From: Tolypothrix campylonemoides VB511288
GTDB taxonomy: Bacteria > Cyanobacteriota > Cyanobacteriia > Cyanobacteriales > Nostocaceae
Direction of reading: 5' to 3'
Assembly: GCA_000828075.3 (NCBI GenBank)
Contig: JXCB02000001.1
Span: 598,532 to 662,531, forward strand
Length of the DNA stretch: 64,000 nucleotides
Shown: piece by piece, positions 26,009-35,619 of the stretch
How the letters are laid out: every line of letters begins with the position of its first letter
Position numbering within the stretch: the stretch's first letter is position 1
Made by a program: the position numbers and the translations under genes
The notes under the pieces: model-generated
The model's input: only the letters and a program-made list of their open reading frames with translations
Told to the model about the DNA's origin: nothing
Databases searched by the model: none

Positions 26009-27586
26009 ATGGCTAAAGTCATCGGCATTGACCTTGGCACAACAAATTCTTTGGTAGGCGTGGTGGGGTTAGGAAAGCCCACTATTATTCCTAACTTGAT
26101 GGGAAATCGTATTACTCCCTCAGTCGTTCGGATTCTAGAAAACGGGAATTATATAGTTGGAGAAAATGCGGCTAAGGCACTGATTACTGACCCTAAAAAT
26201 ACCATTGCAGGTATCAAAAGATTTATGGGCAGATACTATAACGAAGTCATGGATATTGTCCCGACTGTCCCCTTCGATGTGGTTTTGGGTAGAAATAATC
26301 TTGCCATGATTAGATGTCATGGTGTTGATTATAGTCCACAGGTCATTTCTGCCATGATTCTTCAGTATTTAAAGACTTCAGCAGAAGCATATTTAGGTGA
26401 AGAGGTAAATCAGGCAGTTATTACTGTACCAGCTTATTTTAGTGACCGACAACGTCAAGCAACCAAAGAAGCCGGAAAAATTGCGGGACTTGAAGTTCTA
26501 CGAATTATCAATGAGCCAACTGCTGCCTCAATGGCTTATGGTTTGGATCGAAAAAAGAATGAAACCATTATTGTCTTCGATCTTGGTGGTGGGACATTTG
26601 ATATTACCATATTGGAAGTAGGGGATGGAGTTTTTGAGGTCTTGAGTAATGGAGGAGATGGATTTCTTGGAGGAAATGACTTTGATAACAGAATTGTCGA
26701 TTGGATTCTTGAGGAGATTAAACTAGAACATGGCGTCAATTTATCCAATAATCTTCTAGCTCTACAGCGAATTGAGGAAGCTGCTAAACGAGCTAAATGC
26801 GAACTTTCTGAACTCTCACAAACTCAGATAAAGATTCCCTATCTTGTAAAAAAAGATGGAGATTTTATAAATTTAGATTTAATTTTAACTCTTACAAAAT
26901 TTGAGGAAATTTGTGAAGAATTATTTGAAAGGCTCATCCGTCCATGTGAACAAGCTATGAAAGACTCTAAACTTTTCTCATCAGACATAGATAAATTCAT
27001 TCTTGTTGGGGGAGCAACTCGAATGAAAAAAGTCTCTGAAATTATTCAAAGAGTCTTCAAAACTAAACCAAGCAGCTCTGTAAATCCGGATGAGGCAGTA
27101 GCTTTAGGTGTAGCAATTCAGTCTGGCGTTCTGGGTGGAGACGTAACGGGGATACTCCTACTTGATAGCACATCTCATACTGTAGGTATCGAAACAGAAA
27201 GAGGGATAACAACAAGAATAATACGTAAAAATACCACTATTCCTACTAAAATATTAGATATATTTTCAACATTACTGGGCAATCAAACATCTGTAGAAAT
27301 TCATATCCTTGAAGGTGAAGGAAAGTTATGCATTGATAATCGAAGTCTAGGTCGATTCATTTTAGATGGAATTGCTCCAGCACCTGCAGGAGTTCCGCAG
27401 ATTGAAGTTACCTTTGATATTGATGCTAATGGAATCCTCAATGTAACAGCTAAAGATAAAGGAACGGGAAGAGAGAAAAGTGTATCAGTAAAGGCGTCAA
27501 CTAGAATATCCGATTCTGAAGTAGAAGTTTTTTCTAATATCCTGGATAGAAATGCAGTTTCAATTCAGAAAATGCAATTAAAGTAA
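26009..27586 (+). CDS. Hsp70/DnaK-like chaperone lacking the C-terminal lid
   Basis: The 525-residue product has a complete Hsp70 nucleotide-binding domain ([45 protein letters not shown]) and a beta-sandwich substrate-binding domain (about 385-500, [28 protein letters not shown]). The protein ends about 25 residues later. The helical lid and C-terminal tail of normal DnaK (usually about 630 residues in all) are missing, so substrate trapping should be weaker or different. No dnaJ or grpE is adjacent. It converges on the CHAT/STAND gene with 12 bp between stops, and both are more AT-rich than most of the window, suggesting joint acquisition. Confidence 0.88.
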   Translation: MAKVIGIDLGTTNSLVGVVGLGKPTIIPNLMGNRITPSVVRILENGNYIVGENAAKALITDPKNTIAGIKRFMGRYYNEVMDIVPTVPFDVVLGRNNLAMIRCHGVDYSPQVISAMILQYLKTSAEAYLGEEVNQAVITVPAYFSDRQRQATKEAGKIAGLEVLRIINEPTAASMAYGLDRKKNETIIVFDLGGGTFDITILEVGDGVFEVLSNGGDGFLGGNDFDNRIVDWILEEIKLEHGVNLSNNLLALQRIEEAAKRAKCELSELSQTQIKIPYLVKKDGDFINLDLILTLTKFEEICEELFERLIRPCEQAMKDSKLFSSDIDKFILVGGATRMKKVSEIIQRVFKTKPSSSVNPDEAVALGVAIQSGVLGGDVTGILLLDSTSHTVGIETERGITTRIIRKNTTIPTKILDIFSTLLGNQTSVEIHILEGEGKLCIDNRSLGRFILDGIAPAPAGVPQIEVTFDIDANGILNVTAKDKGTGREKSVSVKASTRISDSEVEVFSNILDRNAVSIQKMQLK

Positions 27587-27598
27587 CGTCTTAAAAAC

Positions 27599-30500
27599 TT
27601 AATTTTCAAGTTTGATGCTTTCTGCTAATCTACGAATGTAGATATCCTTATCTTCTTCCATAGCACTGATAATAAATTGACGTTCGATAAATTCATCATA
27701 TTGCATCAGAGACTTATAGGCTTCTAATCGCAGAGATGCCCGAGAATGACTACACAAATTCATCAAATTTGATACGATGAGTTTTCCATAAGACGAAACA
27801 AGCTCTTGCGGATAAAATTGATTTCTTTTACCAAGGATTTTAATAATATTAATGAGATGCCAAGGCTTGATTGTTGCAATTTGCTGAATAACTGTAAGCA
27901 GAGAAATAACTAGCTCCTTTTCAATCTTTCGGTTTTCAAAAAGACTAAAAGTGTAGTAGTGGACTCTAGTTTCTTTATCCATCAATAAACCAGTTAGATA
28001 TTCTGCTGGCTGTTTTCCATATCGATTTCTTAATAACCAAGCACAATAGATTCGATATTCTGAAAGATAAGCATTATAGTATTTATCAACCATTTTGTAG
28101 AGTAATTCATCTTCTACTAAATCTAAAGAATTCAGTGCAGTTAAAGCACTATTAAGCTCTATTCGTCCAAGGTTATGAACAGCTTCTTCTATAAGTGCAT
28201 AATCTTGGGTGTTTTTTGAACTTACAAGAAGACTAATTGCGTTTAATTTTGTTTCTTCATCATAATGGTAATGTCCAGGCTGCAAGTATATAAATTGACC
28301 TAATTTAAGTTTAAAATCATGTATTTTCTTTGCTATTACTTCTTTATTATCTACGTCCTCTATACTTATTTCTATGCCTAATTTCATTAAATATTGACGT
28401 GTCTGTGCTGGATCTTCTGTTCTAGATGGATTAGATAATCTCAATTGTAAACGACAGATGATGTCATCTATATCTTCATAGCTATTTTGAGATTTTTTAT
28501 CTGATGCTTTTTGATTTGAATCAGGAGTTTCTAATATCTCGCGTAATTCTTGTTGCTGATGATTAAAAAGAATTTTCTCGATAGACCTTATACCATTTTG
28601 GATTTTAGATTTTAGATTTTGGATTGTAAAAGATTTACCTGAGAAGCTTTTTAGCGCTCCATCTGTGGCAATCATTTTTCCAATTGGTATTACTCCTACT
28701 TCTAGCATTCTACTAATCATCTCTCTTATTATAGAGTGATTAGGATGCTGACGTAAGACTTGAATAATTATAGGTGCTAGCTTATCCTTAATGTCATCTC
28801 TGGCAATTCTTTCAAACTTATCTAAAGCAATTATTAGCTCGTCACTAACGTTATTAATGTCGATCTTTTCAAAAGCTTCAAGCATGACAATTTGTCGTGA
28901 GGCAACAAACTCATCTTCTAATGTAGCGAGCAAAGAAATTATCCTATTAACCAATTCTCCATTTCGCTTCAGCATTTTATCTAGAAAAATAATTGCCCCA
29001 AAAGTGGGAGAAAAACTGCTTAATGCACTGACTGCTTCTTGCAGGAGAATTTCGATTGCTTTTTCTAATTCTTGAGATACTGCGAGATGCTCTAACCAAC
29101 TTCGTGCAATGATATACTCCATAAATTCATCATAAAGGAAGCGCACAACTCTCTGAGTTGCAGACAACTGTAAACTTTCTTCAAAGATTAAATTCTCAGA
29201 ACGAATTAAATTATATATAGATATACTTTTACTCGCTTCTTCAGGTGTTATTTCTAACTCAGAAAGATTTAGGCTAGTTTTTCTATTCAACCACATTCGA
29301 TAACCAAGCTTAGTTAGAAGAACTATAATTTGTTCAGTTCTGAGAAAACCAAGCTGCTCACTAATTTTTGCTTCTATACGTTCTACATATAAGTTAAATA
29401 CCGATAACAGTTCAAGATTGCTGACTTTATCAAGCTGACAGTCTCGATACGCTTCGCAGAAGAAACGCAAGAGTAAAGGATTCCGTAGAGATAAGAGATT
29501 GCTGGCATCAAAGCCAGATTGAATATTGAATCGTTTAAAGTATAAATGAATTGCTAGATTTGTTTCCTGTCCAGTAAATTCACTCAGTTCTATTTTTTTA
29601 TTTTCAAAAAGTGATGATTTAAGAGTACCAGAGAATAAATCCCAAAAAAGGTTTCTACAGCTTAGAATCAGCTTGATTCTTTTGTCTTCAATCTTAATAA
29701 GGAAGTCTCTAAGCAAGCGAATAAATAAGGGCAAATTACTATTCTCATTTATTCCATCTATCAAAATAAATAAACACTGACGACTAGGATTATCCAGTAT
29801 TTGTTTAATCCGATTCATCCAGTTGACAAAACTTCCAGGTAGAAATGACTCTAGCTGTCGTTGTATCTGATATTCAATATCATACTGACTTGTGATTTCT
29901 ATTTGTCCACTAAGCAAAATAACTGGATAATTTTTACTTAAGCTATTTGCTAAATGACAAATAACATTTGTCTTTCCATATCCAGCATTAGATACTAAAG
30001 CGATACATCTTTGAACTTGAAGTTGTACAAGCTTGTTTAGGTCTTTAATTAAATCATTAGCTAATTTACGTTTATTTTTCGGAATATAAAATTTAGAAGG
30101 TAAAATATTGAGCATCGTAATTGATTCTGAAGAATTGTCACCTATTAATACTTGGCGACGTACTTCAAATAATGCTTCTGGAAACTCTGACAAATCTTGC
30201 TCACTAACAAAGGGTAAATTTTTCAGATATGAAACAATTTTTCTGAGGTTGTCTCTGAATTGTGCTTCCAGTTCTCTCGATAAACGAATAGTCAAATGCA
30301 TTAGATCAACTATCGTTTCTACTTCATCGTAGTAGAAAGCCTTTTTCAGTTCATTTATTAATTGAGAATACTGCTCTAAAGTTTGACTATTTCTGATAAC
30401 TGCCTTAGCTTTTGGTAGATAGTAATAAGCTTCATTCCGTAAGCGATAATTTTGAGATATCTGAGTTAAATCATCAATAATTTTATCGGCTTGCTCAAGA

Positions 30501-32473
30501 AAACTTTCTTCAAACTTGACAAATGATTCAATTTCCTTTTCTACTCCCCGTTCAATATAAATATCAGCAATATATTTATCTCTACCAACTGCCTTTATTT
30601 GCTCTCTAATGGAAGCTCGACATAATAAATGTAAAGTATCTAGAGAAAAGGGATTTTGCTGATTTCTGTCTACTTTATTAAAGAGCGTTCCTCGTAAAAG
30701 TTTAATAAAATCATTAATAAATTCTTGTTCAAGTTGATTTAGATTATCAAGAAAATTAACAAATTCCTTTTCTATAACTCTCTTCTTAAATTTCTTAAAT
30801 GCTTCATAGTTTAACTCTGCGGTCTCTTCAAAGGTCTGTTTATTAGATAATTGAGATTGCTTGAAATAAAGAAGACAGGGAATATTTTTTGTTTTTACTA
30901 CCTCATATTCCAACTCCATAAATGGCTTTTGACTTTGTCTATCAAGCAAACCACAATTATCACCAAACAAGCCAATATAGAGCGCAGATTCCTGTATCTT
31001 TTCTCTACGTTCTTGCAGCGACTGACTATGATGGCTACTAAAATATTCTATACTACCGTATAGCTCTGCAAGTTTGTCTAATGTTTCCTCAAGTACCTGT
31101 ATCTCTTGTTTAAATTCATTAAACTCGGCACTTATGAAGATTAAAGCACGTTTTGGAGAAGGTGTAGCAGGTTTTGGGATAGCGAAGAGTTGTCCTCCTT
31201 CATTATCTCGCCAGCGTAAGTAGAGTACCGGGCGATACCACTGGTTGCCCTCTATTCCCATTGCCTCCCGTCCCTGATTGATAGCGACTGCTAGGGAATT
31301 TTTCTGCCCCAAAGACCGATAAAACTGCTCGGCAAATTTGGTGGCAGCCTCCACACCAACTGAATATTGCATTGCTACCACTGCCGGAACCCGTTGGCTA
31401 ATCAGGTTTTGTGCCGTACCGTTGAATACCGAATCTCCCGCCACTGCCATCGCTGACTGGCAGGCACTTAGCACAACCAAGGCTACTCCGCTTGAAGTGT
31501 TGCTACCGTCACCAAAGTTAGACTGCTGCAATAAATTCCCTAGTTCAGCGGCACTTACATAATCTGGTTCGCCTTCTTCATTCTCAAACACCAAGTATCC
31601 TTGAGGATCAAGCAGTTCCGTATTACACTTGCGACATCGCTCTGTTTTGATTCCTTTATGAATGGTACTGCACTGTGGATTGGGGCACCGCTTGCCAAAC
31701 AGCCCATGTCCATCAAAATGTAGCACATGGGGTGCTTTCTCGCCTTGATGCTCAGTCAAATAAGCTCGCAATTCATTAACAGTGGCATACTCCAGTTCTG
31801 CAAGGCAAATAAGTCCTGCTTCACTGGCTTTTCCCAATCCCTTATGTATTGCCTGCTGTTCCTTTTTAGTCAGTGGTTTAAGTCCCTGTTCTAAGTCAAA
31901 GGCAGCCGATGATAGCAGCAAGACATTCACCTTCTCAACAGCAGCTAACTTAGGAGAAACGGTTTCATGGGCAATGTAACGGGAAATTGTCACGTGCCGA
32001 TGTAGCAAAAATTTTTCACCATCATGCAGCAGTTCCCAAGGGTAGTCTGCCAGACGCGATCGCTGCACCACGTCCGCTTCAAACTTCAACTGAATATGCA
32101 ATTGAGTATTTTTGCTTTCAGTTACCCGTTCTGCTGCAAGTAATGCCTTCTCAAGCTTACTACCTGATGGAAACAGTGCTCGATACAGCGCTTGTCCAAC
32201 ATTAGTTAGATAATTAGGATGAAAATTGCTCTGATCTTCACACAGAATACCAGACTTAACCATCCAGTTCTGCTCAGAGGCTTGTGGAAAGTTTTCTGGT
32301 TTAAAAGCAGCAGTAGTCTCTAGAGTCTTGATTAGGGTAGTCCGCCAGTCAGTCTCATCTTCCAAGAAAGGCAATAAAGTTTCCGTTTCCCCTTCACCTA
32401 CAGGAGATTTGGTCACTATTGCCTTAAATCGCTTGGTATCTATGGGTGACAGGTATAACTCAAAAGTTTCCAA
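27599..32473 (-). CDS. CHAT protease-zinc ribbon-DUF4062-STAND NTPase protein (conflict-system type)
   Basis: This 1624-residue protein has a CHAT caspase-like domain (about 135-425) with catalytic His256 (HFDGHG) and Cys338 (LSACQSA). A four-Cys zinc-ribbon-like insert (CPNPQC and CRKC, Cys 263, 268, 280, 283) lies between them. A DUF4062-type domain (about 442-540) and a helical region follow. Next comes a P-loop NTPase (NAGYGKT at about 829-835, LFILIDGINE at about 901-910) followed by long helical repeats to the end. This is the layout of STAND signalling ATPases that sense a trigger and activate an effector protease. The start is TTG with GAGGT 9 bases upstream; no ATG fits. The Trypco2 gene lies 22 bp upstream. 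Target and trigger are unknown. Confidence 0.85.
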   Translation of the reverse strand: METFELYLSPIDTKRFKAIVTKSPVGEGETETLLPFLEDETDWRTTLIKTLETTAAFKPENFPQASEQNWMVKSGILCEDQSNFHPNYLTNVGQALYRALFPSGSKLEKALLAAERVTESKNTQLHIQLKFEADVVQRSRLADYPWELLHDGEKFLLHRHVTISRYIAHETVSPKLAAVEKVNVLLLSSAAFDLEQGLKPLTKKEQQAIHKGLGKASEAGLICLAELEYATVNELRAYLTEHQGEKAPHVLHFDGHGLFGKRCPNPQCSTIHKGIKTERCRKCNTELLDPQGYLVFENEEGEPDYVSAAELGNLLQQSNFGDGSNTSSGVALVVLSACQSAMAVAGDSVFNGTAQNLISQRVPAVVAMQYSVGVEAATKFAEQFYRSLGQKNSLAVAINQGREAMGIEGNQWYRPVLYLRWRDNEGGQLFAIPKPATPSPKRALIFISAEFNEFKQEIQVLEETLDKLAELYGSIEYFSSHHSQSLQERREKIQESALYIGLFGDNCGLLDRQSQKPFMELEYEVVKTKNIPCLLYFKQSQLSNKQTFEETAELNYEAFKKFKKRVIEKEFVNFLDNLNQLEQEFINDFIKLLRGTLFNKVDRNQQNPFSLDTLHLLCRASIREQIKAVGRDKYIADIYIERGVEKEIESFVKFEESFLEQADKIIDDLTQISQNYRLRNEAYYYLPKAKAVIRNSQTLEQYSQLINELKKAFYYDEVETIVDLMHLTIRLSRELEAQFRDNLRKIVSYLKNLPFVSEQDLSEFPEALFEVRRQVLIGDNSSESITMLNILPSKFYIPKNKRKLANDLIKDLNKLVQLQVQRCIALVSNAGYGKTNVICHLANSLSKNYPVILLSGQIEITSQYDIEYQIQRQLESFLPGSFVNWMNRIKQILDNPSRQCLFILIDGINENSNLPLFIRLLRDFLIKIEDKRIKLILSCRNLFWDLFSGTLKSSLFENKKIELSEFTGQETNLAIHLYFKRFNIQSGFDASNLLSLRNPLLLRFFCEAYRDCQLDKVSNLELLSVFNLYVERIEAKISEQLGFLRTEQIIVLLTKLGYRMWLNRKTSLNLSELEITPEEASKSISIYNLIRSENLIFEESLQLSATQRVVRFLYDEFMEYIIARSWLEHLAVSQELEKAIEILLQEAVSALSSFSPTFGAIIFLDKMLKRNGELVNRIISLLATLEDEFVASRQIVMLEAFEKIDINNVSDELIIALDKFERIARDDIKDKLAPIIIQVLRQHPNHSIIREMISRMLEVGVIPIGKMIATDGALKSFSGKSFTIQNLKSKIQNGIRSIEKILFNHQQQELREILETPDSNQKASDKKSQNSYEDIDDIICRLQLRLSNPSRTEDPAQTRQYLMKLGIEISIEDVDNKEVIAKKIHDFKLKLGQFIYLQPGHYHYDEETKLNAISLLVSSKNTQDYALIEEAVHNLGRIELNSALTALNSLDLVEDELLYKMVDKYYNAYLSEYRIYCAWLLRNRYGKQPAEYLTGLLMDKETRVHYYTFSLFENRKIEKELVISLLTVIQQIATIKPWHLINIIKILGKRNQFYPQELVSSYGKLIVSNLMNLCSHSRASLRLEAYKSLMQYDEFIERQFIISAMEEDKDIYIRRLAESIKLEN
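28588..28630. repeat. Intergenic-type AT-rich repeat translated in frame
   Basis: The sequence TTTTGGATTTTAGATTTTAG continuing to TTTTGGATTGTAAAAG is a typical heptameric intergenic repeat of these cyanobacteria. Here it encodes SFTIQNLKSKIQNGI inside the helical repeat region of the STAND protein (about residue 1285), without breaking the frame. Confidence 0.65.
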
Positions 32474-32495
32474 GAGACTACTACCTCACTGATGC

Positions 32496-32879
32496 TTAAA
32501 ACTGATCGCTTAAATTTCCCTCATTCCCTTTGGTGAGAGCTTCCACACTTGTCTTCAAAAATTCCTGCCAGCGTTCCGGATATAATTTGTTGTAAATTCC
32601 TAACAACTGTTCTTTCTTTAGTAATGGAGATAGAGTTACTTTCACCTTCTGTACATCATCCCGACTAGCTCCCCCTCCAACTTCAAGAACATAAATTTTC
32701 ACTCCTCCCTTCCCCTCCTTCTTTACAGTCACCTGTAACTCTAACTCTACAGAATCCACACTAAAAAAAGGGACATCTGTTTTATTACTGGAGGTTTCAT
32801 TACTAAGGTATGTGCTGAGCAATTCTCGCTTTACCTGTTCAATTAGTTCTGCAAGTCCTATCAGGTTTTCATCAGGCAT
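32496..32879 (-). CDS. Trypco2-domain protein
   Basis: The 127-residue product has a helical start (LAELIEQVKRELLSTYL), then FFSVDSVELELQVTVKKEGKGGVKIYVLEVGG and QKVKVTLSPLL. This is the pattern of the trypsin-co-occurring domain 2 (Trypco2), a small domain found with proteases and STAND NTPases in bacterial conflict systems. The C-terminal tail of about 45 residues is extra. The ATG at 32879 has AGAGG about 9 bases upstream; the TTG one codon earlier is not needed. It is the first gene of a two-gene unit with the CHAT/STAND protein, so it probably acts as an adaptor or recruiter for it. Confidence 0.75.
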   Translation of the reverse strand: MPDENLIGLAELIEQVKRELLSTYLSNETSSNKTDVPFFSVDSVELELQVTVKKEGKGGVKIYVLEVGGGASRDDVQKVKVTLSPLLKKEQLLGIYNKLYPERWQEFLKTSVEALTKGNEGNLSDQF

Positions 32880-33636
32880 CAAAAAAACCTCTGATTATGA
32901 ATTGAATGTTGCTGAAAATCCTAACATTACTTAGTTCAAGTATAATTCACATAATGTAGCCTTAGCTACCTATAGCCTAATATAGTTCAGTTAAGGATAC
33001 GAAAACTAGGAGCTTCAATTCGTTGTTCAGTAAGTAGCTGGACAAAAATAAATAAAACTGTGTAAAGAAAGGTTAAGGGGGAAAGTTCCAGGCGATCGCG
33101 CGGAGCGCAGTGCCCCTTGGGCAATCGCGCTTGTACTACATTTCATAAATGCGTATCATAATATGTCATGCTGAGTGTAACGGTAGTGAAGCGTAAGCGC
33201 TGCGGCGTGCCGCAGGCATACAAAACAGCGTGTCCCTTTGAGACTCAGCATCTGGGATTCTTCATTGGGCATTCACCCAGTAGTAATGACAGACTATAAC
33301 GCTACGAACTTGTGCAATTCTGTACTAAGCACTCATACTAACCACAAGGAAAGCGAAATCGTTCAACCTGATATCCTTTTTTAGCTGGTTCCATTAAAGC
33401 GCAGATGCTTAAGCGCCGCCCGCGTTGTTTGGTTTGCTCAAGACATTTTTGTTGATCGCGAAAAAACCAGCTCTAACTAACTGCTGACCACAAGCTAAAA
33501 CCTGATTCATCCAAGTATTTTAGAGAAATTTCACGCTTTTGCAGCAGCTATCTCCAGCATATCTAGGTCAGCTTGGGCGAGTCGTAGCGCACATCAGGGT
33601 TTTGTTTTTGGCGATGGGATGCACGAGTTCGTTTCC
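32880..33636. other. Gene-free region rich in dispersed repeats
   Basis: The region upstream of the Trypco2 gene holds its promoter and a TTCAGTTAAG motif (32988-32997) also found at 42845-42854. It also holds GC-rich repeats: 33093-33142 with two HIP1-like octamers, and 33183-33235 with GCTGCGGCGTGCCGCAGGC. No open frame with a recognisable product is present. Confidence 0.6.
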
Positions 33637-33832
33637 AAAGGGAGCATCCCAGTTTTTATTCTCTAAGCAGGAATAAACAAGATGACCGTTTAAGGAGAAT
33701 TAAAAAGACGTAGAGAGAGAATTAACAGCGTAAGTCAGAATCAATAACGTATTAAATCAAAAACCTTAATAATATAAGCGATGTGGGTGCTATCTTCACC
33801 CACGAGCCTGTGCGCGATGGCGCAAAGCGCCC

Positions 33833-33862
33833 GCTCAAAAGGAGCGATCGCTCCTTTTGAGC
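33833..33862. repeat. 30-bp perfect palindrome centred on a HIP1 octamer
   Basis: GCTCAAAAGGAGCGA pairs with TCGCTCCTTTTGAGC without a spacer; the centre is GCGATCGC. It lies inside the IS remnant. Confidence 0.7.
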
Positions 33863-33892
33863 AACACAAGTCAGCTCCAGCAGCAAAAGTAA

Positions 33893-34688
33893 CATTGCTG
33901 TCTACGAATTAGCGCTTCGGTATCATATCAACGAGCGGCAGAAGATGTTAAATATTTGACTGGGGTCGAAGTCTCGAAAAGTGTCCAGCAGAGGCTGGTA
34001 CACCGTCAAAATTTTGCGTTACCAGAAGCACACTCAACAGTCGAGGAGTTGAGTGTGGACGGAGGAAATATCCGTATTCGCACACCAATTGGACAACCAT
34101 GTGATTGCAAAGGTTATAAAGCGGCACGTTTGCATAACTTTCAGGCAATCGCAGCCTCATTCCAAGACAATAGTATCGTCATCAATTGGGTCAACGACCA
34201 ACCTCTGGCTCCAATACTTACCTGTATTGGAGACGGTCATGATGGCATATGGAATATTATCCGTGAGTTTACCCCCATGACGGAGCGACGCGAAATACTT
34301 GATTGGTTTCATCTGATGGAGAACCTATACAAAGTTGGTGGTTCGACTCAAAGAATCAACAAAGCAAAAACTTTTCTGATGTCTTGGGAAGGTTGATGAG
34401 GCGTTAAGCGAAGCTCTGCCGAAGGCAATCGCTTTATTTGCCGAGTGTCAAATCAAACAAGCTCTTAATTTCTGTTCCTATCTTAAAAAACATCGTTACC
34501 GCATTGTTAATTATCAGTATTATCAAGCTGAACAGGTTTGTTCGATTGGTTCCGGCGCTATAGAGTCTACTGTTAAACAGATTGACCGTCGAACTAAAAT
34601 TTCTGGCGCTCAGTGGAAAATTGATAACGTTCCTCAAGTCCTTGCTCACCGTTGTGCCTATCTTAATGGATTAATCTTTGCTCGTTAA
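33893..34688 (+). pseudogene. ISKra4-family transposase remnant, frameshifted
   Basis: From 33893 the frame reads CCLRISASVSYQRAAEDVKY, then VEELSVDGGNIRIRTP (catalytic Asp region), PILTCIGDGHDGIWNI and EILDWFHLMENLYKVGG. Near 34390 one base is missing (frame shifts at Ser-Trp-Glu-Gly). The second frame continues KVDEALSEALPKAIALFAEC, IGSGAIESTVKQIDRRTKIS and ends LAHRCAYLNGLIFAR at 34688. The segment SEALPKAI comes from a GC-rich dispersed repeat inserted at about 34402-34433. The N-terminal third is absent upstream of a stop at 33890. The gene cannot make a full transposase. Confidence 0.85.
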
Positions 34689-34740
34689 ATAAAAACTGGG
34701 ATGCTCCCTTTCCCTACTCCCTTGCCCCTTCGGAACAAGG

Positions 34741-35556
34741 TCAAAATTTTAGATAACCATTCTGCCCGAATAAAGTTGTTATTTTGTTCTGAACGATGTG
34801 CTTTGCGATCGCACTCACCCCCTGCGTCCAAGGATGATTCGGGTAGCACAGAGAGAAAACATCCCTGCTACCCAGTTGAAACATCTCTTCACACACAGGT
34901 AGAATGCTAGCCACAGTTGTGTTGTAAGTTCTTTGCACCTGTTGCTCTAAAACCCCAAAGTTGATAGTTGGCAGTACCTTGTTAACCACCAACAGCATTT
35001 TAGGCACCTCTAATTTGCGAGCAACATCTACAGTGACAGCTGTACCCTGGTAATCCTGGTGGTCTGGACGCAAGATAATGACTAGGACATTGGAAAGAAT
35101 GATAGAGAGCAGCGTTTCTTCGTTAATACCAGGGTGAGTATCAATCAACAAGTAATCCAGTTTCAAACGGCGGCTGAGATTGCCCAAACCCTCGTTGAGC
35201 AGGCGTGCGTCGTATCCCTCACGCAGTATTCGAGATATTTCGCCAGTCTTGATACTGGAGGGAATCAGATAAATACTACCCCTGATCGTAGCGCCTTTGT
35301 GAGTCGTCTTAAGAAGTGGGGTGACGTCGTAGGCTGCATCTTCAATGGCACAGCGTCCCCACAGATAATCATTCAGAGTGTAGCCTATCTTTTCCTCATT
35401 GAGACCAAAAAGGACGTGGATTCCAGGCGATTGGATGTCGGTATCGACAATGCCAACCCGTTGACCAGAGCGAGCGATGATAGTTGCTAGGTTAGCAGTT
35501 ACGTTTGATTTGCCAGTTCCACCACGGAATGAATGGACGGATACAATTTTAGACAT
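34741..35556 (-). CDS. ParA/MinD-family ATPase
   Basis: The 271-residue product has a deviant Walker A (SFRGGTGKSN, residues 9-18), A' motif GIVDTDIQSPGIHVLFG and Walker B LDYLLIDTHPGINEETL, as in ParA/MinD P-loop ATPases. There is no N-terminal DNA-binding domain and no ParB gene nearby, so this is not a plasmid partition pair. It follows the Tll0287-like heme-sensor gene by 63 bp on the same strand. The pairing suggests that the ATPase works with that membrane sensor, for example in localising it or acting on its signal; this is inference. The C-terminus ends near the right end of the IS remnant. Confidence 0.85.
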   Translation of the reverse strand: MSKIVSVHSFRGGTGKSNVTANLATIIARSGQRVGIVDTDIQSPGIHVLFGLNEEKIGYTLNDYLWGRCAIEDAAYDVTPLLKTTHKGATIRGSIYLIPSSIKTGEISRILREGYDARLLNEGLGNLSRRLKLDYLLIDTHPGINEETLLSIILSNVLVIILRPDHQDYQGTAVTVDVARKLEVPKMLLVVNKVLPTINFGVLEQQVQRTYNTTVASILPVCEEMFQLGSRDVFSLCYPNHPWTQGVSAIAKHIVQNKITTLFGQNGYLKF

Positions 35557-35619
35557 AATGTATTCCCAAAGATAAGAGTTGACATTAAGGCTTAGGGGAC
35601 GAGTTGGTATTACTCTTGT

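Larger units (their letters stand above)
33637..34711. mobile_element. Decayed ISKra4-like insertion sequence with 24-bp terminal inverted repeats
   Basis: The left end 33637-33660 (AAAGGGAGCATCCCAGTTTT plus TATT) is the exact reverse complement of the right end 34688-34711. Between them is a broken transposase gene of ISKra4 type. The element is 1075 bp, shorter than intact members (about 1.5 kb from memory), because the transposase N-terminus is missing and replaced by repeat sequence. No clear target-site duplication is visible. Confidence 0.8.

Noticed and set aside
26009-27586. Main housekeeping dnaK
   Set aside because: The protein lacks the lid and tail and has no dnaJ or grpE neighbour; more likely an accessory Hsp70.
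34741-35556. Plasmid partition locus because of the ParA-like gene
   Set aside because: No ParB-like gene, iterons or replication gene nearby; the partner is a membrane heme sensor.
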